A stretch of DNA of 64,000 nucleotides. It comes from Mycogone perniciosa. Lineage: Eukaryota > Ascomycota > Sordariomycetes > Hypocreales > Hypocreaceae. Every line of letters starts with the position of its first letter. Within the stretch, counting starts at the first letter, position 1. The translations under genes and the position numbers were made by a program. Under the pieces are notes generated by a model that did no database searches, was not told where the DNA came from, and saw only the letters and a program-made list of their open reading frames with translations. The stretch lies in the NCBI GenBank assembly GCA_025331125.1, contig JAOALB010000076.1:186001-250000 (forward strand), read 5' to 3'. This document shows, piece after piece, positions 1 to 13,440 of the stretch.

Positions 1-2016
1 ATCAACAGATAACAAGGTGCTGTAAAATTGTCTATTTAAAGTTAAGGAGCGAGGGAATAAAAGGGGGAACTATCAAGCTATATATATCGATCTATAGGGC
101 AATAGTCTATATACATATAGGCCTAGGGCTTATATATATATCTGTATTAGCTAGTTTAGGAGATACAAAGAATTATAGTGTTAGGCTTAATATAGTTAAA
201 CTCCTTTTTAATTAGGTTTAACGTGTAATATTACCACTCTATTAAGCCGGCTATTTCTTATATTTCTTTTTTGCAAAAGTATATTCCATAAAGGGCGTAT
301 TATAGTTTTCATAGGTTTATATCTATTCATATAAGTATTTAAAGCAGCTATATCTCTCAAGGAGATAACAGACTTCTAAATTGGCTTTATATATCCCTTT
401 TGGTATATAAGTACTTTGCGGAAAAAGGTATAGTCTTATTTTTTTATTTTAATATAAAGGTTTTGTTTTACTTTATTCATTTTTACCTTGAAAATATATA
501 GAATAGGTTAAAAGTCATTATTTTATTATTTTATTATTTAAGTGAAACGTTGTTTAGTATTTATTATAATAAAGTAATATAGAAATATAAATAGGCTTTT
601 ATAAAGATATTTAATTTAACTATAAAGGTTAAATACTTTTACTATGAAATATTTATAGTAAAAAGTATAAGGATTTATAGTTATTAAAATGAAGCTATAT
701 TTTATTTTTAGCTTTAAATCTTTTAGTTAATTTATTTTATATTTATTAATAGTATTTTTATATTATTAGTATATTACTATTGAATTAATTTATATAAAAC
801 GGTAATGTTTTTTTTAAATATTAAAGGAGTTTTTGTATTTAATATATATTTAAATTTATAATCTATTATTTTATATTATAACTATAATATAATGTAAATA
901 CTTTAATAAAATATTAATACTCAAAGAAAAAAGGGTTATGTAATTATTTGATATTGATTAAACTATTAAAAGTTAATTTCTTTAATAGATTTTATTATAG
1001 AATTAATAGTAATATTATACAAAAGATTATATATGCCCTTTTATTTTTATACATTTATAGGTTTTAATATAAGTATATTAATAAATTAACTTATTATTAT
1101 TGATAAATATTAAATATTAAAAAGGTTAATTGAAAAAGTGTAATAATAAAAGTTATTATTAAATTACTTTATATATATAAAAGGATTAATAAAGTTTAAA
1201 AAACCTATAGTTTTAGGTTTTTAAAATATACTTTCTTAACTACGATAATTCTCTGTAAATTAATATATAGGTTAAAAAGGCTAAATGAATAAAAGTATTA
1301 TTTTAATTAAAGTAATTAACTACTACCATATTATATTTAATTTAGAATATATATATATAATATAATTTCTTTTATTTACTTTTACTATAATCTAAACTTG
1401 ATTATAAAATGTAAAATAAAATTATTTATTATTTATATACTTGATATAATTAAATTTAATGAATATCCTTTATATAAATGTTATAGTTAAAGTATTAAAA
1501 TACTATAAAAGTAGTTTTTTTATGAAATAAATAAAAAAAGTATTATATATATAAAAAGTAAAAGAAAATAATCTAATAATACTTTTTTTATTTTTTAATA
1601 TTAAAAAAGTATTTAATTTTTTATTAAAGTATTATATATAATAATATTTCTTGAGAATATTAAAGTAAATATAAATTAAATAATTTAAAGAATTTATATA
1701 CTTTTGAATTCTATATTATTTAGGAATTGTAAATAAATATTTACTTTTTAATAAAAGATTTAATATTTAATATTATTATAAATTGTATTATTATATTTTT
1801 ATAGTTTTTTTAAAGCGTAAATTATAATTTAAATTATTAATTGTATAGATATATGTAAGTAGTTTATCAATTTATAAAGCTTTAAATATATTACAGCTAT
1901 TAAAGTAATTACTATTACTAAATTCCTTTTTAAAAAAGTATTTAATTATTATTTTATAATTATAATTTAAAAAGATAAACTCTTTATATAAAAAAGTAAA
2001 AAATTACTATTCATAT
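1..2016. other. AT-rich sequence, no gene recognised
   Basis: No open reading frame of useful length and no match to the repeat families defined elsewhere in this window. Positions 1-430 are somewhat richer in G+C than the rest and may be the end of an element that begins outside the window. From about 430 to 2016 the sequence is almost pure A/T with short poly-A/T runs, as in heavily RIP-mutated DNA. Confidence 0.6.
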
Positions 2017-2560
2017 AGAGAATTACTATATATATATATATGTATTTCTATTTATATATAACTTTTAAATTTACTTTATTTAATTTTTAGCCGATTCTTT
2101 ATATCCTTTAAAACAATACTTTACCTTTAAGCTTTTAAACTACCTATACTGCCTTTAACTGCTATATAAAGTAGTAAAAGAATATAGGCATTATAGGCAT
2201 TACAGGCATTACAGGCATTACAGGCATTACAGTCTTTATAAAGCTAAGGCTAAAGCAGGGCTATAGCAGCCTTATCGGGGGCTTTATAATACAGCAATAT
2301 AATAATATAAACTTAAAGAGGACCAAAGTGTGTATATAGCTATTAAGCTAATAAATAAAACGCAGCAATTAGGGATTTTATATATATAATTAATTATTAA
2401 TAATATAGTTATATGCGCTTTAATATATTTATATTTTTTAATATACACTATATAAAGTACTTTATAGTCTATATACTAGATTTTAATAGCAGGGTATAGA
2501 TAGCGGGGAAAGTAGGGTAAATTTGAAAGTTATATGCAAATAGAAATATATATATATATA
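2017..2560 (+). mobile_element. Family A TIR element, copy A1
   Basis: Short non-autonomous DNA element. It starts with AGAGAATTAC and shares its whole length with A3 and A7: the block near GCCGATTC, the GGCATTACA-type repeats, the segment containing AAAGCAGGGCTATAGCAGCC, and the 3' block with AGCAGGGTATAGATAG. No coding capacity. The last ~15 bp of the right TIR are missing where it joins the inverted copy A2. It is more AT-mutated than A3 and A7. The superfamily is not certain because no clear target duplication could be read. Confidence 0.75.
2186..2230 (+). repeat. 9-bp tandem repeat, five copies
   Basis: Five consecutive copies of AGGCATTAY, the first ending in T and the other four in C. 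It lies inside A1. Other A copies have only one or two units at this point, so this is a local expansion in A1. The last four units keep CpA and are not RIP-mutated. Confidence 0.9.
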
Positions 2561-3107
2561 GAAATTATCTTTATATATGCATATTTCTATTTAAATATAG
2601 CTTTTAGGTTTACCTTACTTTCCCTGCTATCTATACCTTACGATTAAAATGTAATATATAAAGTATAAAGTATAAAGTATATTAAATAATATAAATAGAT
2701 TATAAAGTGCTAATTATAGAAAATATATTTAAGCGCATATAACCATATTATTATTTTTTAATTATATATATCAAATCTTTAATTACTACTTTTTATTTAT
2801 TAACTTAATAGCTATATATACTTTAATTTTCTTTAAGTTTTATATTTATTATATTGCTGCGTTATAATGCCTGTCATAAGGCTATTATAGCCCTACTTTA
2901 GCCTTAGCTTTGTAAAGACTATAATGCCCATAATACCCATATTTTTTTATTACTTTATATACTAGTTTAAGGCAGTATAGGTAATTTAAGGGCTTAAAGG
3001 TAAAGTATGATTTTAAGGGTTATAAAGAATTAGCTGAAAGTTAAATAAGGTAAATTTAAAACTTATATATAAATAGAAATAAATACATATATATAAATAG
3101 TAATTCT
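2561..3107 (-). mobile_element. Family A TIR element, copy A2 (inverted)
   Basis: Reverse-complement copy of the same element as A1, joined to it at the right ends. It runs from the block complementary to the A 3' end (CCCTGCTATCTATACC) to a terminal GTAATTCT at 3107. Together A1 and A2 form an imperfect palindrome of about 1.1 kb. Heavily AT-mutated, with no coding capacity. Confidence 0.75.
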
Positions 3108-3226
3108 TAAAGTGTAATGCTATTGGAATAGATATAAGTTGCTACTGGAACAGATAGTGCGTGCGCTTATATAGAAATTCTGCCCGCAACTTCCTCTAAT
3201 ATATAACTGCCTTTAGCTTTAGGTGA

Positions 3227-4480
3227 ATGTATTAATACAATACTGGTTTTTAAGAACAACAGTAGCTAAAAAAGGATTACTATTATATTAAGATTGAGAT
3301 AAATAAACCTAAAGTCCAATAAAGGGCACATCAATGTAATAGCGTTAATAGTAGACTATTTAAAAAATGGCTTAAGGTAAGAGGAAAAGATTAGGAATTT
3401 ATTCATGTTAAAGACAATAATAAATAATATACTCTGCTATTTAACTTTAAAGAGGATCCTTTAATTATGAATATAAGATCAACTCTTAATATTAAAGCAG
3501 TAGTTTAATAAGCTATGCAATAACCTATTATCCTTAATAATGCCTTTTAAAGAAATAGAAGTTGCAGCTTTATTAATATTAAACTTAGACACTTTAATGA
3601 CGACGATGATAATGACGATAACGAGCCAATATAAGAGCCGATACGACTACCCAGTGAAGGCATTATGAATATCCTATTATCGCCACTGGCTGGCCACTTT
3701 AACGACTATATAAAGAGACTATTATTGTCAATACTGCCGCCTTTTCCTTTATTTAATGAGAGGTGTTATGAAAGGATAGTAAAAAGGATAGCTAAATAGC
3801 GGGTTAAGTAAAAACTAGATAAATAAAGAGTTAAAAAGAAATGAAAGATTTCTAATAAAATTTACTATATTGAAATAAAATAGAAATAATTGTTATATGA
3901 AGAAATATATATAGACTTCGATAGTAGCTTTTAAGGAAATAAAATATAACACTTTTATAGTATATTAGGACTTTTATAGTTAAGTGTTATACAATATATA
4001 ATAGTTAGTCTCTAATAGATATACTAATAGGTTATTTACTTTAAAGGTTTATATAGAAATATAGTATTAATTCTTTTTACTTTTATTTTAAATAATTACA
4101 TTATAGCTTGAATTAATTAAATAAAAAGATAATTCAATATATTTTGAAAGAACATGGTTTCCTAAAGAGTAGTTTAAAGTTAATAATTAAATAAGCTAAT
4201 AATATATAATAATCAAACTTGATTATATATTTAATATTATTCGCAATATATAATTAAGTTATAAAGTTAAGTTTAATAAAATATATGTTATTTAGATAGT
4301 AAAAGAAATAATGAAAAATAAGATTGCTTTATGAGCTTTTAGGTTACTTTGAATATAATTCGCTATCATTTTGAAAAGAAAACCTAAATTCAACTTATAG
4401 ATTATAAAAACAATGAGCTTTTATTTAAAGATATAAATACAGGTTAGTGTAAAATAACACTATTTTTTTGAATTAAAAAT
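3227..4480 (+). pseudogene. Decayed ORF of element B1, function unknown
   Basis: From an ATG at 3227 one frame can be followed for about 415 codons, interrupted by TAA, TAG and TGA that mostly fit RIP-converted Gln or Trp codons. The part from about 3400 to 3850 has few stops and clearly protein-like content, including an acidic run (N-D-D-D-D-N-D-D-N-E at 3596-3625) followed by hydrophobic and basic stretches. The frame then continues with more stops to about 4480. I do not recognise a transposase family and no catalytic triad could be assigned. Its place just inside the left TIR suggests it was the element's own protein. The start codon is the first ATG before the open stretch and is a guess. 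Confidence 0.45.
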
Positions 4481-4603
4481 CTTTCAAGTTCGGACTGATA
4501 TATATAATAAACGCCATTTGATATTGTATAATAGCTATATTAATATAAAGGCTTCAATTGATTGTAGGTATATAGAAAGCTTTATTTACATATCTCTTTT
4601 GGT

Positions 4604-4750
4604 TGAGATATGCCTAACAACAGCTGGAGAGCTGTTGCTACCTTATAATAGATGGCTGTGTATATTATAGCATTACTTCTCCTTTTGTTAGTTCAGTTAT
4701 CTCACCCTTTTGCTGCTTTTGAGAGCTTTCTTTAATCATGGTGTAATATT
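4604..4750 (-). mobile_element. Family D hairpin element, copy D1
   Basis: On the minus strand this reads from a start like ACCATGATTAAAGAAAGC to a hairpin (AGCAACAGCT / AGCTGTTGTT, plus-strand 4616-4639) followed by an AGGCATATCTC-type end. It aligns with D2 over about 145 bp and lies inside B1. No coding capacity. It could be a SINE or a mini-Helitron; neither is proven. Confidence 0.65.
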
Positions 4751-5254
4751 GCTATTTAAAAAATTGAAAAGAGAATTATTAAACTATACAGGTAAAAGGG
4801 TAAATGTTTACTACTTTGTTATTCTTTTTTAAAAAATGCCTTTAATATATAGTAATAGAGAGAAATAGGACCTTAATATATTTATGAAATTCCAAACGTT
4901 TCTTATATATATGAATAAGTAGATACTTCAGTTTTAAACTATTGATATTTAAATTAATATAAACCTTAAATAATATACATAAGATTCTGTAATTTAATTA
5001 TTACTTTTAAATAAAATAAAATAAAATATTTTACAATATTAGTAATGAACCTTTTATTTATGAACATTACTTTAAAGTTAATTTTAATTATCTTTTATTT
5101 AATATACTATAGAAATTAAAATTTAAAGTAAAGAAAATATAAACTGTATATTACTAAATTAATATTTATTAATATTTCAAATTACTATATAAATTAATTT
5201 ATATTATAAAAAATAATTATGTAATATTAAATATAACCATTTATCTTAACAATT

Positions 5255-5655
5255 AATAGATATATATATATAAGTTTTAAATTTACTTCATTTTATTTTT
5301 AGTTAATTCTTTATATCCTATATACTAAGCCTAATTTTATAAAGTAAATTATAGACTTGAATAAAAGCCAATTAAAATTCCTTATAGAGTATAGCCTTAA
5401 AGCTTTATAATTCCACAGCCTGCTAAAATCTTTTTATATATTAAATTTCTAAAGCTATTACTACTTAACCTTATTGCCTGCCTATATTACTTATAGCTAC
5501 TATAAATATTAACCTTATCTTCAATAATCTTAATAGCTTAAATAAACACTATAATCATTTAGCTGTATGGTTTACAGATAAATTGGCCAATACTTTATTC
5601 AATAAAACGGAGGAAAGGAAAAAAGCCCTACTACTGCTACTCAAATTAATCAACA
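5255..5655 (+). mobile_element. Family E fragment E1
   Basis: Collinear with the left end of E3 (44,318 onward) and with the reverse complement of the right end of E2. Landmarks are the A-like TIR remnant, the block around AAGCCTAATTTTATA, and the block with AAAGCCCTACTACTGCTACT. The match stops at about 5655, so this is a truncated end nested in B1. Non-coding and heavily mutated. Confidence 0.6.
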
Positions 5656-7040
5656 CGTTAATATAAAAAAAGTTAATTTTAAGTTAATTTAAGATGCAAT
5701 AAAATTAATATATCATCTTATAAAAAGATATATCTTATACTATATATTTTATAAATATATACCATTTTAACTTTAATAAATTTACTGTTATATTAAATAG
5801 TATTATTAGTTTGGCTAATAGGTTAATAGTTTTATTAAAATGATATATAACGATATTAAAAATTATTGAATTTTAAGTAGTAATAACCTTTTATATTTAT
5901 ATTTAATATTATTATAAATAATGAGAAAGGGTATTATTAAACAGCTGCTATTATATAAATATAATAATAGAATATATTTCTAATTTAATAATATTAGCTC
6001 AATAATATTGCAATAAATATTGATTATATAGCTTTTAACCTCTTTATTTAATAATACTGATTTATAATTAGTGCTTTATTAATATTAAGTAAAATATAGC
6101 TTTAACCTTTTCGCCTTTATTAAAGTATATTTATATAGCAGTATATATTACTATATAGTTATTTTATCCTTTAAAGACTTAATGTAGGCAAAGACTTTAA
6201 TAAACTAGATATTTACTTATATTAATAGCTATATATATTCAAGACTTTAACCAACTACTCCTTTATATTTAAAACTTTAATTTTATATAAAATCTTCGCG
6301 GAACACTTTAATTATTAAATAATAGAACGCTCTTTATACTAGTTATACTTTAACCCGTTAATAGTAATAATAACTTTAGTAATAGTAATAATAGCAATCA
6401 TAGCAGCAGCTTCATAGTAATATAACAGCTATTATAGCAGCTATAATAAAAGGATTATAAAGGCAGCTATAAAAGTAAAAAAAATAGTCGCAGTAAAGCT
6501 GCTATATAAAAATTATTATAATAGTTATAAATACAGTTAAAAGGTTAACGTTAAGGCTAGCCTCCTATATATTAACTTAACCCCAGTATATAACAGGTCC
6601 CTTTACAGTTAAAGATTAAAAGTGGATAGCTGATATTACAGGGGCTTAAAATAACCAGTTAACATTTTAAAGGCTATAGTAAATCGCAGGTTACGAAAAC
6701 TTCTAGCTAATAAAGCTATATCTCTGCTATAGCAGCAGCAGCAGTAGTAGTATTAACTTAAATTAAAGAGATTAAAGAGATTACTCTAGCTATATAACCA
6801 AAATAATAATCGGCCTAAAGGAATGTATATAAATAGATAGAATATATATTAAAGACTTATTATTTAAAGCAATTTAATTGTATTAAAATAGTTAACTATA
6901 TATACTATATTATATACTATAATTAAATATTATATAAAGGAGTAAATTATATATTGAAGGAAGTTGCGGGCAGAATTTCTATATAGGTGCACAGACTATC
7001 TATTACAGTAGCAATTTATATCTGTTCTAATAGTATTACA

Positions 7041-8720
7041 TTTAATTATAACTTTACTTTTTATTTACTTTTTCTTCTTGTTTTTTATGTCTGTATCTCT
7101 TTTAGCCCATTTTTTGTATAATTACTCTTTTATAAATATTCTTTTTTTCGCCTTTTTTTATTAAATAATTTTTTATATAATAATAGTTTTGTTTTTTTTA
7201 AATTTAGCATATAACTATAAATCTTTTTCTTTCTTATAATAAATATGATTACCTTCCAAGTTTTTTATAGTTAATCTTTTACTATAACCTTTTATTTAAG
7301 ATATTTATAGTTTAATTTTAAAGAATAGTAATAATTTTATAGTATTTAAGAATTTCAATATAGTAAACTAATTTTCGCTTATAGTTAATACTATTCTACT
7401 TATATTTTGATTAAAGTACCCTCCCTTTAAAGTTATTAAACTGTTATTAATAAGATACTATAAAGCTGGTAATAATTGTATTTAATAAATATGTTAATAT
7501 AAATACTATTATTAATGATTATTAATTTACTAACAACGCTTTACTTTATACTATTATTATTTTAACCTTTTGATTAAATAAAATATAAAATTAAAGAAAA
7601 CCCGATTTTAATATTATAATAATAAATGTAAATTTTATATAATTAAAAAGTGAACTTTTTATATTAATTTATATTATATTAATTGCTTGAAAATGATTTG
7701 CTTACGTTGTAAATAATAAATTATATAATTCAATTACCTATTAATTGAATATTTTTAAAAGTCTTTTCTTAATAAAACAAATACTTTATTCTTCTTCTTC
7801 TATTATATAATAGCAGTTGATAACAAACTAGTTTATAATAATATTATTATACATTAAATATAAAAATACTTTTATGTTAACATAATAGAGGTTAAATTTA
7901 ATCAAAGTATAAAAAGAGCAAGAGTTTATAGTGAAATAGCATTACTATTAAAATTCAACGCCCTTAATCCTTTAAATTACTTTTACTTAAATAAACTTTC
8001 TCGCTATTATTACTGCTATTTTATATACTTTTATTTTAATTTATATTTCGTTATTTATAATATATGAATATATTAAATCCTTAAATTTCTTCAAATATAT
8101 TGTATTATGTTAAAACACTATAATAAAGTATCATTCAAAAGAAAACCAATTATTATATAATAGTAGTATTACTATTTATCTACTATAAAATATATACTGT
8201 TAGAAGTTTATTTTTTTTATTTTTCATTAATTAATTAAAACTATATAATACTTTACTCCCTTTAGCTTTATAATATTTAATAGTAATAGTTAATGACTTA
8301 TTAATAAATAGTTAATTATAAAATATCTAATACTATTATATAAGAAATAGATTTTACAAAAAGGTCAATAACTTTACTATTTATAATAGATATAAGGTAT
8401 ATGTTGGATGTTAGTTGATAATAATAAAGATAATATAATATAAATATTTAATTTTATAATATAAAACGGTTAATATATTTATAATAAAAATTATAAAAAT
8501 ATCTTTCAAAAGTCTTTTTAATATTAATTATAAAGTAAGTTTATTATAAAATTAATAAGTTTTACTGTTATTATTTAATATATATAATATACAAATATGT
8601 AATATATAATATTTAATATTTTATTAGATATTTTCTTTATAAATAAACATTAATCATAATATATTTGATAAAATTAAATTTAATAAAAGTTATAATATAT
8701 AAATATCTATTAAAAAGTTT
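7041..8720. other. AT-rich spacer, no gene recognised
   Basis: Between the right TIR of B1 and the target duplication of F1. Poly-T-rich with scattered short G+C patches. No repeat shared with other parts of the window was found and no reading frame could be followed. Confidence 0.55.
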
Positions 8721-8725
8721 AAAGG
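8721..8725. repeat. F1 target site duplication, left
   Basis: AAAGG immediately before the LTR, repeated exactly at 17,130-17,134 after the other LTR. A 5-bp duplication is usual for LTR retrotransposon integration. Confidence 0.85.
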
Positions 8726-8861
8726 TGATTAGGATTAGAGTGTTGGAGAAGAAGTATGGTTCTATCAAGCTAACGACTGAACGGAGTAATCCAGACTAGA
8801 GTAGCAGCACGTAATAGTCTTATATAGTGACTTTAGTATATATGCACTAACGTATATATTA
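8726..8861 (-). repeat. 3' LTR of F1
   Basis: 136 bp. On the plus strand it begins TGATTAGGATTAGAG, contains AATCCAGACTAGAGTAGCAG, and ends at GTATATATTA, where the final CA is probably mutated to TA. It is related to the right LTR (16,979-17,129), to the LTR at 31,971-32,118 and to the solo LTR at 32,343-32,456. Confidence 0.85.
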
Positions 8862-8874
8862 ACTTCCCCCCTTG
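8862..8874 (-). other. Polypurine tract of F1
   Basis: On the minus strand this reads CAAGGGGGGAAGT, directly before the 3' LTR. It is the expected plus-strand priming site of an LTR retrotransposon and one of the few G-runs in the area. The same place in the second F copy reads AAAAAGGGAG (31,961-31,970). Confidence 0.8.
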
Positions 8875-10312
8875 AAAAAATATTACAGTTATTTTAACAA
8901 TTATAATTCCTTTTATTTATGTATCATAAAGTAAAGCTAAGTATAGTAAAGTAAGAAAATAAATAAATAGTAAAAATAAATATAAAAGAAGGAAAAGAAG
9001 AAAAAAAGGAAAAGATATAAATATCTATTAATCCTCTTTTAAGTTGATATATTTAATTGTCTTTATTAACTGTTTAATATATAGACTAATATTAATACTT
9101 TATTTACTTATATTTAGATTTAATAGATTAATTCTCTTTTTCTGCTTTTATAATGTTATAAAGTTTAAAATTAACAAGGTTAAAATTTATTAAAGTTTTT
9201 AATTTAGTTTAGTTAGGTTTTTAATAATATTTATATATTTATTTATTAAATTAATAAATATTACTATTATTTTTTTATAAGTTTTTAAACTATAGCTTTA
9301 TCTATTTAATATATTTAAAGAATTAATTTAATATAATAATTAATATTTAATTTATCTTTAAATAACTATATTATTATTTAATAATATTAATATTAATAAT
9401 TATTATTATTATTAAATCTACTGCCTATAATTATAGTAATAGTTTTTTTTATATATATTCACTAGTATGTATATAGGTTATGAATTGCTTTTATAATTTA
9501 ATATATAATTTTATATTATTTTATTTAATATAACTATATCCCTAACTTCTCTTTTCATACTATATTTAATATTAAAACATTATATTGCAATATTTAATTT
9601 ATAATTTTTATTGCCAGCTTTTTTAAGTTACTTATCTTTATTATTTTATTTATTAAAGGTTAAAGTCTTTTAATAGCCTTTTATTTTATAATACAGTTAA
9701 TAATTTTAGTTCTAATTATTTATTATAGGTAAAGCTTTTTTATTGCTATTAATATATCCCCTTTACTTAATATTAGTAAAAGGCCTGCTATATTTTGATA
9801 TACTATTTTAAATAATATATTAATATTGATAATTTCTATTATATTTTTAATATTTCTTTTTATTTAATATATAATTTATCTCTTTATCTATATTTATTAA
9901 GTTTATATTATTATTATTACTTATTATATATTTAATTTATATAGTTATAATTAAGCTTTTTCATTCTTTTAGTTTATCTTTTATTACTGTTTTTTTTATT
10001 TTTTTAAATTCTTTCTTTATTTTTATTAAACTTTTTATATTAAAGAATTTTCATTATTAATTGCAGAATAATATTTAATAGCAGTTAATATAAAGTTTAA
10101 TATTCTATAGTTTATAAAAAAATAAATTAATCTTTTATTAATACTATAGTTTATTTTTTGAATATTAAAAATAATAATAATTATAATTATTATTATAGCT
10201 AATAAACTATAAGCCCTTTTTATAGCTTAAATTTATTTTTTTAACTTTTATTAACTTTTTATTTATATTTTAATACTTTAACTAATTTATAAATGTCTTT
10301 ACTTTGAATACT

Positions 10313-10337
10313 TATATATATATATATATATATATAT
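10313..10337. repeat. (TA)n microsatellite
   Basis: Uninterrupted TA dinucleotide run of about 25 bp inside the 3' part of F1. Confidence 0.9.
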
Positions 10338-12849
10338 TAATATATGCTTTAACGTAAATTAAATAATATAATCCCTTTATTTTAATTAAATAAAATGTAT
10401 TTTTTAGTGCTTTTTCTATTAATATATATTTTTAAGTAATCTTTTTATATTATTATATTACTATATATCTCTTGTATTATATTTTAAAATTAAAAGTTTT
10501 AACTAATCATTTTGCCTCTTTTATTAATTTAAGCAGATTTTATTTTTTTATAATATAATTTTAATATTAACTGCCTTTAAAGTAGTATAGTAATTTACTG
10601 CTTTAAAAGAATTAAATTAAGTTATTTAAGTTAATGAAATAAATATTGAACTTAATAATAATATATTTATAAAATATAATAATAGTATATGAAATAATAT
10701 ATAAAGTAGGTAAAGATATAGAATTAAAAATTCTTTAAAAAAGTAATAATTAAAAAAATAAAGAAAAAAAAGGAAAGTTTTTATAGAATTTAAATTTATA
10801 ATAAAAGGTTTAGCAGTTAATAGCTGCTTATATTTATTATTTACTTTACAGTATTTATATTTGTTTTATTTATTATTTATTAATATTTAAAGTAGAAAAA
10901 TAACTCTTTAAAGTAAAATTTCCTTTTCTTTTTCTTATTATTACTTTTTTATAGCTTTTATTAATAATTATATTTAAATATTTACTTATAAAATATTTAT
11001 TACTTTTTTAAATTCTTTTACTAGTATTTATCTATAAAAGTCTTTAATTAAATATTCTTTTTTAAATTTTTATATAATATTTACTGCTATTAAGATTAAT
11101 TGCCTTTATTTAATTTATTTATTATATTTTATACTATATTCTTTTTATTAAATAAAGTATTTTATTTAAAGATATTATGTTTTTTAATTTATTTATCCTT
11201 GTATTATATTTTTTTTATTCTTTTTTACTTTTAAATATTATGAAATTTAATAGTTTTCTTCATTTATTAAATAAATCTGCCTCTTTTAAGCTTAAATATA
11301 AATATACTATTAAAATAATATTATATATTTTCTATTTTAAAGGGAATTTCAATTTATATATTAATAGGCTAACTCTTTTAATTACATTAAAAGGTTTTAT
11401 TTACTATTAAACCTATTTTTATAATAGCTTTTTAAGTATGTAATATACTTTATCTTTTACTTAAAATTTTATTAATTTATATATTTTATTATATTAATAC
11501 TTAGCGTTTATTGCTGTAATATGTATTATATATTATACTTTATATATATATAAGAAATATAATATATTTATTGCCTTTTAGCTTATTGTTAAGTTTTATT
11601 TAAATAAATCTTTTAATTTATTTAATGTAAATTTAAGTATTATTTGATTTAATCATTATTTTAATAAAGTATTAATAGTATTATTTAATATAAATTATAA
11701 AGATAAAATAATTTCTATTTAAAGCACTTTTAATATTATTATATAATGTTATATTATTATCTTTATTATTTAGCTTTTTCATTCAGTTTTTTTATTTATT
11801 CCTTCATAATAATTAACATTAAAGTTAAATTATAGTTTTTTTATATTAAAAATTTATAACTAAAAGTTAAATATAAACTTTTTATTGCAATCATAAATAA
11901 TAGCTTTTAAAATACTTTAATTATAAAGTAATAGCAGTTATACAACTACTTATACTTATTTAGCTGCTTTGTACTTTTTTAATTTTAATATTCATAATAT
12001 TTTTTATAACTATTTATAGGTTATTATTATTAATACATTAAATACATTATTGTTTTTAAGCAGTCTTTAAAATAATTTAAATTTTTCTTTTAATAGTTTT
12101 ATAATAAAATTGATTATAATTATATTATATAATTAAATTAATATAAATATTAATTATACTTTTTTTTTAGCTATTATTACTTATTTATTATATGTTTTAA
12201 ATAAATTATATAACAATTTATTTATTTTTTCATACACTTTATGTTCCTATAAAAAGATAGTCCCTTTAAAGCTATAGTTATTTTATATATATTAATATAA
12301 ATCTTTTTATTATAGGCTGCCTTTAAAATTTATACCATATAGTTTTAAGGTATATATAGTTATTTTATTTTATTTTATTTTATTCAATAAAAGAAATTAT
12401 CTTTTATTATAAATAATAGCTATATCTTTTTAATTTTGTCTTTTATATTAATTATATATTTACATTTAGCGTTTTTTTTATATTTTCACTATTTTAATTG
12501 TTTAAGCTAATTGTTTATTGAAAGCATACCATTTTATAAACTTTAATTTAATATTTTTATTTACTTATATAATTATTATAATAAAATATATATTTTTTTT
12601 TTAAATATTATTTAATTTATTTAATATTTCCAAGTAATTAATATCCTTTTATTTTCTTTATACTTTTTGTGTTTTGTTATTAATAGTTAAAATAGTATAT
12701 TTAAAATTAAATTTATATAGCTTAAAACATAATATATATTCAGCTAAAATTAATTTAAATAAATTAATATATTTATCAATTAATAGTTTACCTTTATTAA
12801 ATTTAATATTAATATTGTAATGTAATTTACTATTCCTTTTATTACTATA

Positions 12850-13440
12850 TAGTCTATTAAAATAATTATATTTAATAATACTAATTAAACTATAACTTTC
12901 AGCTTTTTATATACCTATATTAAATATATTACCTTTAATTTTATTAATTTAAATATAGTTTTTTGCATTTTAAAGGCTTTTTCTTTTTTTCTTTTTTTAA
13001 TTAATTTATTCTTTTTATATAGCTATATTAATAGTATTATTTTATATTTCTTTAATAGTTCAGCTTTTATTTCAAACTTATAAATAAATCTTTTGAAAAA
13101 CGTTACTATTTTCAAATATATTTTTCAATTTATTAAAATAATCAATATTTTAATTTTTTTAAATACTTTTATTTAATCTATTATAATATTAAATTTTAAA
13201 ATATGTATTTTAAAATTCAATAATTTTATTAAAAGGTATCTATAAAACAACTCTTTTAGGTTTAAAGTAAAATATAGTTTTTTAATTAATTTAAATAAAG
13301 TTATTAAATATTAATAGTATTCTTTAAATATATTATTAAAAACTATAATATTATTAATATAAATTTAAATAAAATATTTTATATAATATAATTACTAGTC
13401 TATAAATCTTTATATAAAATGTAAACTATTTTTAAATGTT
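12850..13440 (-). pseudogene. Reverse transcriptase remnant of F1
   Basis: Minus-strand frame through 13,361-13,341 reads Y-I-N-N-I-I-V-F, matching the Y-[IV]-D-D active-site box with both Asp changed to Asn, as RIP on the opposite strand would cause. The next ~150 codons are open apart from a few TAA/TAG. They follow the order expected in fungal gypsy polymerases: a Y-L-I-T-L-F-K-L helix, a K-L-L-N-F-K segment where L-L-G-F is usual, then a Lys-rich connection toward RNase H. Family assignment rests on this motif order, not on a database search. Catalytically dead. Confidence 0.65.

Larger units (their letters stand above)
3111..7040 (+). mobile_element. Family B TIR element, long copy B1
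   Basis: DNA element of about 3.9 kb bounded by imperfect inverted repeats of roughly 90 bp. The left end begins GTAATGCTATTGGAACAGAT and continues to a block reading GAAATTCTGCCCGCAACTTC near 3166-3194; the right end carries the complement (GAAGTTGCGGGCAGAATTTC near 6959). The TIR contains a short internal repeat (TGCTAYTGGAACAGATA twice). TTAA lies close outside both ends (3107-3110 and 7042-7045). This would fit a piggyBac-like TTAA target, but TTAA is common in such DNA and the spacing to the tip differs by end. The left third carries a decayed reading frame. D1 and an E-like segment are nested inside. The right third (about 6570-6945) is collinear with B2. Confidence 0.75.

Noticed and set aside
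8726..8861. tRNA or 5S-like gene in the G+C-richer patch near 8740-8850
   Set aside because: The patch recurs at 16,979-17,129 and 32,343-32,456 with target duplications, so it is an LTR.
11177..11410. Open frame of 77 codons, plus strand
   Set aside because: It lies antisense inside retrotransposon F1 and consists of Phe/Leu/Ile/Tyr/Lys/Asn, as any AT-rich frame does. No gene signal.
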